The notes under the pieces were generated by a model, which was not told the DNA's origin, did not search any database, and saw nothing but the letters and a program-made list of their open reading frames with translations. 26,246 nucleotides of DNA, taken from positions 1-26,246 of the forward strand of contig DAOUBA010000101.1 of assembly GCA_034432855.1 (NCBI GenBank), written 5' to 3'. The stretch is from DAOUBA01 sp034432855. Its GTDB lineage: Bacteria > Chloroflexota > Anaerolineae > B4-G1. The translations under genes were made by a program, and so were the position numbers. This document shows, piece after piece, positions 21,597 through 26,246 of this stretch. Numbering within the stretch: position 1 is the first letter of the stretch; every line of letters begins with the position of its first letter.

Positions 21597-22671
21597 CCAT
21601 AGTAAGGCAGACCGTAGGACGGGCCATGTGCCCGTCCTACGGCGCCGCCGGTGGCTTTCTCTGGCCCTGGCCGCCGGCCTGCTGGCCGTCGTAATGACGC
21701 TGGGAATGGCCTGGGGCGCGGTTTCTATTCCCCCTTCTACCGTCGCTCGGATGATCGGATACCGGTTGATTGGAGTGGGGAAAGCGCTGGACTGGCCCCC
21801 TGCCTGGGAGACGATCCTCTTCCAGATTCGCCTTCCCCGTGTGATATTAGGTGGCCTGGTGGGGATGACGCTGGCCATTGCCGGCGCTGTTTATCAGGCC
21901 CTCTTTCGGAACCCACTGGCCGATCCGTACCTGATCGGTGTCTCGTCCGGTGCTTCTTTTGGCGCTACACTCGCAATTGTCTTGGTCTGGCAGTTAGGAT
22001 GGGGAGGGTGGAACGGGGTTTCGCTCGCCGCGTTCGTTGGCGCGCTCTTGGCGACGGCGGCCATTTATGGCCTGGCCCGCGTCGGAGGACGAACGCCGGT
22101 CACCACGCTCATCCTGGCCGGAGTAGCACTCAGCGCGCTGCTTTCCGCCGGCACCGTCTTGCTGATGTTCTCCGTCCAGGATGCCTTCCGAGCGATGCAC
22201 GTTCTAGGATGGCTGATGGGGAGCCTGGCTCTGGCCGACTGGGAAAAGGTCTCGGCCATTCTGCCGTACCTGTTGCTGGGTCTGGTGGTCATCGGAAGGT
22301 ACGTCCACACGTTGAACGTGCTACAGTTGGACGAGGAGCAGGCACAGTCGCTGGGAGTGGCTGTAGAACGGGTCAAGGGGATACTTGTCGTGGCCGTTTC
22401 TCTCGCTACGGCTGCGGCTGTCTCGGTCAGCGGGGTTGTGGGCTTTGTCGGACTCATCGTCCCGCACATTGTCCGCCTCATCTGGGGGCCGGATCACCGT
22501 TTCTTGTTGCCGATGAGCGGGCTGGTAGGGGCAATTAGCCTCATCCTGGCCGATAGCGCAGCCCGTACGCTCTTTTCTCCACGAGAACTGCCTCTAGGTG
22601 TGGTGACGGCAGTCGTGGGGGCACCGTTTTTCCTGTATCTACTGCGGCGGCAAAAACGAGAAGTGTTTTAA
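21586..22671 (+). CDS. btuC: Vitamin B12 ABC transporter permease
   Basis: A FecCD-family permease of about 361 residues with around ten transmembrane helices. Motifs include 'LPRVILGGLVGMTLAIAGAVYQALFRNPLADPYLIGVSSGASFGA', 'GRTPVTTLILAGVALSALLSA', 'LGVAVERVKGILVVAVSLATAAAVSVSGVVGFVGLIVPHIVRL' and the last periplasmic loop 'PRELPLGVVTAVVGAPFFLYLL'. It forms the membrane channel of BtuFCD. The start is unclear. ATG 21586 overlaps the btuF end by 11 bp and lacks a ribosome binding site. ATG 21571, or GTG 21628 inside the palindrome at 21612-21642, are possible. Confidence 0.92.
   Translation: MLSDHSKADRRTGHVPVLRRRRWLSLALAAGLLAVVMTLGMAWGAVSIPPSTVARMIGYRLIGVGKALDWPPAWETILFQIRLPRVILGGLVGMTLAIAGAVYQALFRNPLADPYLIGVSSGASFGATLAIVLVWQLGWGGWNGVSLAAFVGALLATAAIYGLARVGGRTPVTTLILAGVALSALLSAGTVLLMFSVQDAFRAMHVLGWLMGSLALADWEKVSAILPYLLLGLVVIGRYVHTLNVLQLDEEQAQSLGVAVERVKGILVVAVSLATAAAVSVSGVVGFVGLIVPHIVRLIWGPDHRFLLPMSGLVGAISLILADSAARTLFSPRELPLGVVTAVVGAPFFLYLLRRQKREVF
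21612..21642. repeat. Palindrome CCGTAGGACGGGC with 5-bp loop
   Basis: A perfect 13-bp inverted repeat (21612-21624 and 21630-21642) with loop CATGT. It lies at the extreme 5' end of the btuC frame, just after the btuF stop, and codes for DRRTGHVPVLRR in the longest reading. It separates the two genes and may act as a mobile REP-like unit. Confidence 0.75.
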
Positions 22672-22703
22672 GGAAGCAGGAGGCAGGAATTGGAGGTGGG
22701 ATT

Positions 22704-23504
22704 ATGGTACCGTTGGAAGTGGACGGTGTGACGTTTGGATACAATGGTCGCCTGGTCTTGCATCAAACTTCGTTTTGCTTACAATCTGGTGAAGTATTGG
22801 CGTTGATCGGCCCCAACGGAGCGGGCAAGTCTACGTTGATTCGCCTGGCGGCAGGGTTCCTCCGCCCCGATGCCGGCGCCATACGGCTCTTCGGGCGGCC
22901 TCCGGTTCACTGGTCACCTCGTGAGTTGGCGCGACGGGTGGCCCTGGTGCCGCAGGGAGCCTATATCCCGCCGACCTTTACCGTCTGGGAAAGCGTGCTT
23001 TTGGGCCGTACACCGTACCTGGGTTTTCTCGGTCTTCCGCGTGAGGCCGATCGGAACGCGGCCCGCCGGGCATTGGCGTGGGTGGGCATGAGCGACCAGG
23101 CCGACCGGCTGATGGGCGAACTTTCCGGCGGGGAACGACAACGGGTGATCCTGGCTCGTGCATTAGCCCAAGAACCTCGCTGCCTGCTTCTGGACGAGCC
23201 GACGACCCATCTGGATATCCACCATCAGGTGGCCGTCCTTTCTCTCATCCGCCGCATGGCCGTGGAGCAGGGAATCGCCGTTCTCGTCGTGCTACACGAT
23301 CTGAACTTGGCCGCGACGTTTGCCGACCGGCTGGCGTTGCTGGCGGATGGGCATCTGGTGGCGCTCGGTGGTCCGCAGGACGTGCTCCGGCGTGAACAGT
23401 TGGCCGCCATCTACGGGAGTGCCATTGCCGTCTTCCCTCGTCCCGATGACGGAGGTTGCCCGGTGGTACTCCCTTGCCGGGCCGACGCCCGCTTATCAAT
23501 GTAG
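22704..23504 (+). CDS. btuD: Vitamin B12 ABC transporter ATP-binding protein
   Basis: A 266-residue cytoplasmic ATPase that drives corrinoid import through BtuC. It has Walker A GPNGAGKST (36-44), 'VALVPQGAYIPPTFTVWESVLLGRTPYL' with the Q-loop, the signature LSGGERQRV, Walker B 'CLLLDEPTTHLDI' and the H-loop 'VVLHDLNLAA'. The family includes BtuD, FhuC and HmuV; the riboswitch favours B12. ATG 22704 has GGAGGTGGGATT upstream. The next gene starts one base after its stop. Confidence 0.95.
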   Translation: MVPLEVDGVTFGYNGRLVLHQTSFCLQSGEVLALIGPNGAGKSTLIRLAAGFLRPDAGAIRLFGRPPVHWSPRELARRVALVPQGAYIPPTFTVWESVLLGRTPYLGFLGLPREADRNAARRALAWVGMSDQADRLMGELSGGERQRVILARALAQEPRCLLLDEPTTHLDIHHQVAVLSLIRRMAVEQGIAVLVVLHDLNLAATFADRLALLADGHLVALGGPQDVLRREQLAAIYGSAIAVFPRPDDGGCPVVLPCRADARLSM

Positions 23505-24473
23505 GTGCGTAATTTCTCACCGCACGGCGACATGGCGCTTGATGTCCTCTCGCGCTCGAGCGTGCCCTCTTACGTCATGGAATCCATACTGGAAGCATTG
23601 CGTATCTGCTTGAGGGATGCCGTTCGTCAAAATCCGGCGGAGGGATTCTTGTTTTCAGGCGGATTGGACACCTCCATTCTGGCCTCTCTCTCCCCTGCTA
23701 TCCCCGCCCTCCACATCTGTCTGGAGGGAGCTGGAGATGACCTCTACTTCGCCGAACGGGTGGCGCAGGAATTGGGCCTCTGCCTGGTGGTCCGGCAGGT
23801 ATCTGCAGACGAGGCGCTGAGGGCCATCCCGGAGGTCATTCGCATCCGGCGCAGTTTCGACCCCGCTTTGCCCAACGACCTGGCCCTCTATTTCGCGTTC
23901 GATAAAGCACGGCAACTCGGGTGGCAAAGTGTGATGACCGGCGATGGCGCCGATGAACTTTTTGCCGGATACTCCTTTATGTTCGATCGGGACCTGGAGA
24001 CGTATATTCCCTGGCTGGTTGGACGGATGCATTTTTCGGCCAACGAGTTCGGCGCGTGGTTTGCGATCCGGGTTGCCCAGCCTTACCTGGACAGAGAGGT
24101 TGTGAATCTGGCCCTTTCTATCCCCGCTGAACTGAAGGTTCGGATGGAGAATGGGCAGCGGTACGGGAAATGGATCCTCCGCAAGGCATTCGAGAAAGAG
24201 TTGGCGGACATATGTTGGCAGAGTAAACGGCCCATCGAAATGGGCTCGGGATTCACCCGTCTGCGGAAGACGATTGCGGATATGGTGAATGCCTCCGATT
24301 GGGATGCGCCGGTTCAGTTCATCAGCCCGGATCACCCGTACTACTATCGGGTTTACCGTCAGGTAGTAGGAGATATTCCGGCTCCCGAGCCAGGGGAAAT
24401 GGTTTGTCCTGGCTGTGGAACAGGCCTGCCGCTGGAGTCGGCCCACTGTCGCGTCTGTGGTTGGTTCAAATGA
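23505..24473 (+). CDS. Asparagine synthase-like PP-loop protein with C-terminal zinc ribbon
   Basis: A 322-residue cytoplasmic protein with the synthetase half of asparagine synthase B but no N-terminal glutaminase domain. The ATP pyrophosphatase PP-loop SGGLDTS is at residues 51-57, and 'MTGDGADELFAGYSFMFDRD' is the conserved second motif. 'VAQPYLDREVVNLALSIP' and 'GKWILRKAF' follow. The last 25 residues carry CPGCG and CRVCG, a rubredoxin-like zinc ribbon. It would adenylate a carboxylate and transfer ammonia or an amine; the substrate is unknown. GTG 23505 directly follows the btuD stop. It is linked to B12 uptake by operon position and the upstream riboswitch. Confidence 0.85.
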   Translation: MRNFSPHGDMALDVLSRSSVPSYVMESILEALRICLRDAVRQNPAEGFLFSGGLDTSILASLSPAIPALHICLEGAGDDLYFAERVAQELGLCLVVRQVSADEALRAIPEVIRIRRSFDPALPNDLALYFAFDKARQLGWQSVMTGDGADELFAGYSFMFDRDLETYIPWLVGRMHFSANEFGAWFAIRVAQPYLDREVVNLALSIPAELKVRMENGQRYGKWILRKAFEKELADICWQSKRPIEMGSGFTRLRKTIADMVNASDWDAPVQFISPDHPYYYRVYRQVVGDIPAPEPGEMVCPGCGTGLPLESAHCRVCGWFK

Positions 24474-24483
24474 GGAACGGGCT

Positions 24484-25161
24484 GTGAGACTCTTCGTTTC
24501 CTGGAGCGGGGGCAAGGATAGTGCGCTGGCCGCTTATCGGGCCTGGAAGCAGGGCCATCAGCTGGCGTATCTGCTCAACTGTGTTGCGGAAGATGGCAGC
24601 CGCACTCGCTCCCACGGCCTGCCGACGGCGGTCATTGGCTTGCAGGCACGGGCGATGGGGATTCCTCTTTTCCAGGTGCAAACCTCATGGGATGAATATG
24701 AGGCAAAGTTTAAGGATGCGATGCGTGCGCTTCAAGTCGGTGGTGTGGAAGGTGGGGTCTTTGGGGACATGGATATCGAGGAACATCGGGAGTGGGTGGA
24801 GCGAGTATGCGCTGAGGTGGGCATAAAGCCCCTGCTTCCTCTGTGGAAGGAGGACCCTGGCCTGTTGTTGGAAGAGTTCTGGGACGCGGGCTTTCGGGCG
24901 ATTGTCGTCGCCACCCGGCTAGACCCCGCACTGGTTGGCCGTTGGCTGGATCGCGCACTGGTCACGGAAGTAACAGGGCGGGGCGCTCATCCCTGCGGCG
25001 AGAACGGCGAATACCACACATTTGTCACCGCGGGGCCGTTCTTTCGTTTCCCCCTTCACGTTGAATTCCCGAAGGGTCAGCCAATCTCTTATGAGCGTGA
25101 TGGTGTCTGGTTTCTGAACATCGCGGGTGTCTTGGAGATGCCCAGGACGAGCCGTGTCTGA
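24484..25161 (+). CDS. Dph6-type (diphthine-ammonia ligase family) PP-loop ATPase
   Basis: A 225-residue cytoplasmic enzyme of the Dph6/MJ0570-like family. The PP-loop SGGKDSALAAYRA starts at residue 8. 'RSHGLPTAVIGLQARAMGIPL', 'GVFGDMDIEEHREWVERVCAEVG', 'PLWKEDP' and 'GAHPCGENGEYHTFVTAGP' are the family's conserved segments. In archaea and eukaryotes it amidates diphthine on EF-2; bacteria lack diphthamide, so the substrate here is different. GTG 24484 is preferred (GAGGAA eight bases upstream) to an upstream ATG inside the previous gene. It is the last gene of the second riboswitch operon. Confidence 0.88.
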   Translation: MRLFVSWSGGKDSALAAYRAWKQGHQLAYLLNCVAEDGSRTRSHGLPTAVIGLQARAMGIPLFQVQTSWDEYEAKFKDAMRALQVGGVEGGVFGDMDIEEHREWVERVCAEVGIKPLLPLWKEDPGLLLEEFWDAGFRAIVVATRLDPALVGRWLDRALVTEVTGRGAHPCGENGEYHTFVTAGPFFRFPLHVEFPKGQPISYERDGVWFLNIAGVLEMPRTSRV

Positions 25162-25263
25162 TTCTGGCAAGGAAACCCGCCAGCGCCAGCTCTTTCAGGC
25201 CGGTGCGGCCAAGAGCCAACACGGTGTTTCAGATGACGATGGGGTATAACAGGGACAAGGCGA

Positions 25264-25319
25264 TCCCATCCCCACGGCTATAAGACCTTGAGGCACGACT
25301 TTCACTTGCGGGGATGGGA
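25264..25319. repeat. Inverted repeat in the dph6-tRNA gap
   Basis: TCCCATCCCC (25264-25273) and GGGGATGGGA (25310-25319) are exact complements 36 bp apart. They overlap the tRNA promoter. No T tract follows, so a terminator role for the B12 operon is weak. The rest of the 200-bp gap holds nothing recognised. Confidence 0.45.
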
Positions 25320-25333
25320 GTTTGTGGTAAAAT
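25306..25333 (+). promoter_or_regulatory. Promoter of tRNA-Tyr
   Basis: TTGCGG (25306-25311) and TAAAAT (25328-25333) with a 16-bp spacer, about 30 bp before the first base of the tRNA. Confidence 0.5.
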
Positions 25334-25363
25334 GATCACATAGTTGCGGTTACGGTCGAAAAT

Positions 25364-25445
25364 GGGTCGGTGTCCCGAGCGGCAAAGGGGGCGGACTGTA
25401 AATCCGCTGGCTCAGCCTTCGCAGGTTCGAGTCCTGCCCGGCCCA
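25364..25445 (+). tRNA. tRNA-Tyr (anticodon GTA)
   Basis: The acceptor arms GGGTCGG and CCGGCCC pair with one G-U. The D arm, the anticodon stem GCGGA/TCCGC with loop CTGTAAA (anticodon GTA), a long class-II variable arm and the T arm GCAGG-TTCGAGT-CCTGC are all present. The discriminator is A and CCA is not encoded. The long variable arm is expected for bacterial tRNA-Tyr. Confidence 0.96.
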
Positions 25446-26246
25446 CCTTCCTCGTGAGAGCGCCCGGCGCGATGTGCAAGCGGCGGGCGCTTGCGTCCTC
25501 TCTGCCAGAGTCCCTCGTGCAGACGCTTCAACACCAGCCCCGTACGCCAGAACGCCACGGCCGCCATGCCATGCGCCAGCACCGCGAACAAGGGTGGCGT
25601 CTGCCGGGTATAATAGGTCCAACAAAGGCGGGTAGTGCCCCATCGTTCCAGAAAGTAGCCCAGCCCAGCTCCGGCCACGAATGTCAGCACCATCGCGCGG
25701 TGATCGGTTGGGGTCAGGATGAGAAATGCACATAGGATGAGCGCCATGACCGTGAGCGACTTGCCGACCGTCGGCCAGACGAAGACCAGCATCAGCGCAT
25801 AGAAGGCGGGAAAGATCAGCCAGTACAGCACGCGAAACAGGGTGAGACGGGGAGCAGGAACGAGTCGCTGAAGCAACCGGAACAACCGGTCAATCGAGAG
25901 GCTGGCGATGGGCCAGGCCGGGATGATCCACAATGGCGGGCGCTCACTCGTGAAGTACGTCCACAGGTTCGTCTGCGTGCCCCAGGACTCGATCACCAGC
26001 CCGCCGCCAAACCCCACCAGAATGATGAGGGCGTCGGCTCTGAGGTCTGCGCCGGTCATGATGAGGAAGGACATGGCAACAAAGTTGCCGAGGAGCAGCC
26101 AGTTCAGGAAAGTTGCTACCGAGGTGAGGGAGACGGGGGCGTAGTGGAGGGCGGTGCGATAGCCCATCTGGAAGAGAGCGTCGCGGAAAGGCGGGTCGCC
26201 GTGCTTGGAGAGGTGGCCGACGCGGTTGGGGTGATCACCGGAGCCA
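25412..26246 (-). CDS. Polytopic membrane protein of unknown function (5' end outside the window)
   Basis: The frame is open to the window edge; an internal Met (26167) is not necessarily the start, since the upstream codons (GSGDHPNRVGHLSKHGD...) remain open. The visible part has about seven hydrophobic segments. A motif occurs twice, ESWGTQTNLWTYFTSERPPLW and ERWGTTRLCWTYYTRQTPPLF, spaced about 100 residues, pointing to an internal duplication. The family is not identified. The C-terminus (GPGRTRTCEG) is translated antisense through the tRNA-Tyr gene, and the stop at 25412-25414 lies in its variable arm, so the natural end may once have been earlier. Confidence 0.75.
   Translation of the reverse strand, partial: GSGDHPNRVGHLSKHGDPPFRDALFQMGYRTALHYAPVSLTSVATFLNWLLLGNFVAMSFLIMTGADLRADALIILVGFGGGLVIESWGTQTNLWTYFTSERPPLWIIPAWPIASLSIDRLFRLLQRLVPAPRLTLFRVLYWLIFPAFYALMLVFVWPTVGKSLTVMALILCAFLILTPTDHRAMVLTFVAGAGLGYFLERWGTTRLCWTYYTRQTPPLFAVLAHGMAAVAFWRTGLVLKRLHEGLWQRGRKRPPLAHRAGRSHEEGGPGRTRTCEG

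Noticed and set aside
22704..23504. Iron-siderophore rather than B12 ATPase
   Set aside because: Sequence cannot fully separate them, but the cobalamin riboswitch ahead of the operon decides for corrinoid transport.
25350..25735. Proteins ending in GQDSNLRRLS or starting MSRAAKGAD around the tRNA
   Set aside because: These are classic spurious translations of tRNA sequence in either strand.

Overview
The window looks like a chromosomal segment of a GC-rich, probably anaerobic or thermophilic bacterium, most likely a member of the Chloroflexota (Anaerolineae-like). This is an inference from lipoproteins with Pro/Thr/Ala linkers, the DUF1385 and HNH gene types, and the many short heptamer-built palindromes between and inside genes. 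No rRNA is present, so the taxonomy is tentative.

Layout. (1) 1-7.3 kb: folC on the minus strand; then, on the plus strand, a lipoprotein and two family-2 glycosyltransferases in a tight operon, an HNH nuclease with its own promoter, a DUF1385 membrane protein, a nitroreductase and the C-terminal remnant of a small membrane protein. (2) 7.3-13.9 kb, mostly minus strand: a selenium-metabolism cluster made of yedE, a TusA/YedF-like carrier, a cysteine desulfurase-like enzyme, a DUF3343 (Se/S carrier-like) protein, a cysteine synthase, selD and a YdjM-like membrane hydrolase. selD is itself a selenoprotein gene: its true 5' end lies across an in-frame UGA with a bacterial SECIS-like hairpin. A MazEF-type toxin-antitoxin pair sits on the opposite strand inside the cluster. 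(3) 13.9-14.8 kb: a MntA-HepT toxin-antitoxin pair. (4) 14.8-20.3 kb: a cobalamin riboswitch followed by cobT, cobS, cbiB, a threonine-phosphate decarboxylase-like gene and a fused cobC-cobU, which together form the nucleotide-loop assembly and salvage branch of B12 synthesis. (5) 20.3-25.2 kb: a second, nearly identical cobalamin riboswitch followed by btuF, btuC, btuD and two PP-loop ATPase genes of unknown substrate. (6) 25.2-26.2 kb: tRNA-Tyr and a convergent membrane-protein gene that runs off the window.

How the genes fit together: the cell probably imports corrinoids (BtuFCD), rebuilds their lower ligand (CobT, CobS, CbiB, CobD, CobC-CobU) and controls both steps with duplicated riboswitches. 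Next to this is a selenium uptake and activation set (YedE, TusA-like, Csd-like, DUF3343, SelD). The most unusual features are: a 240-nt leader before yedE with strong, mutually exclusive hairpins; palindromic repeats inserted in frame in a glycosyltransferase and in the MazF toxin; and two adjacent glutaminase-less PP-loop enzymes under B12 riboswitch control.
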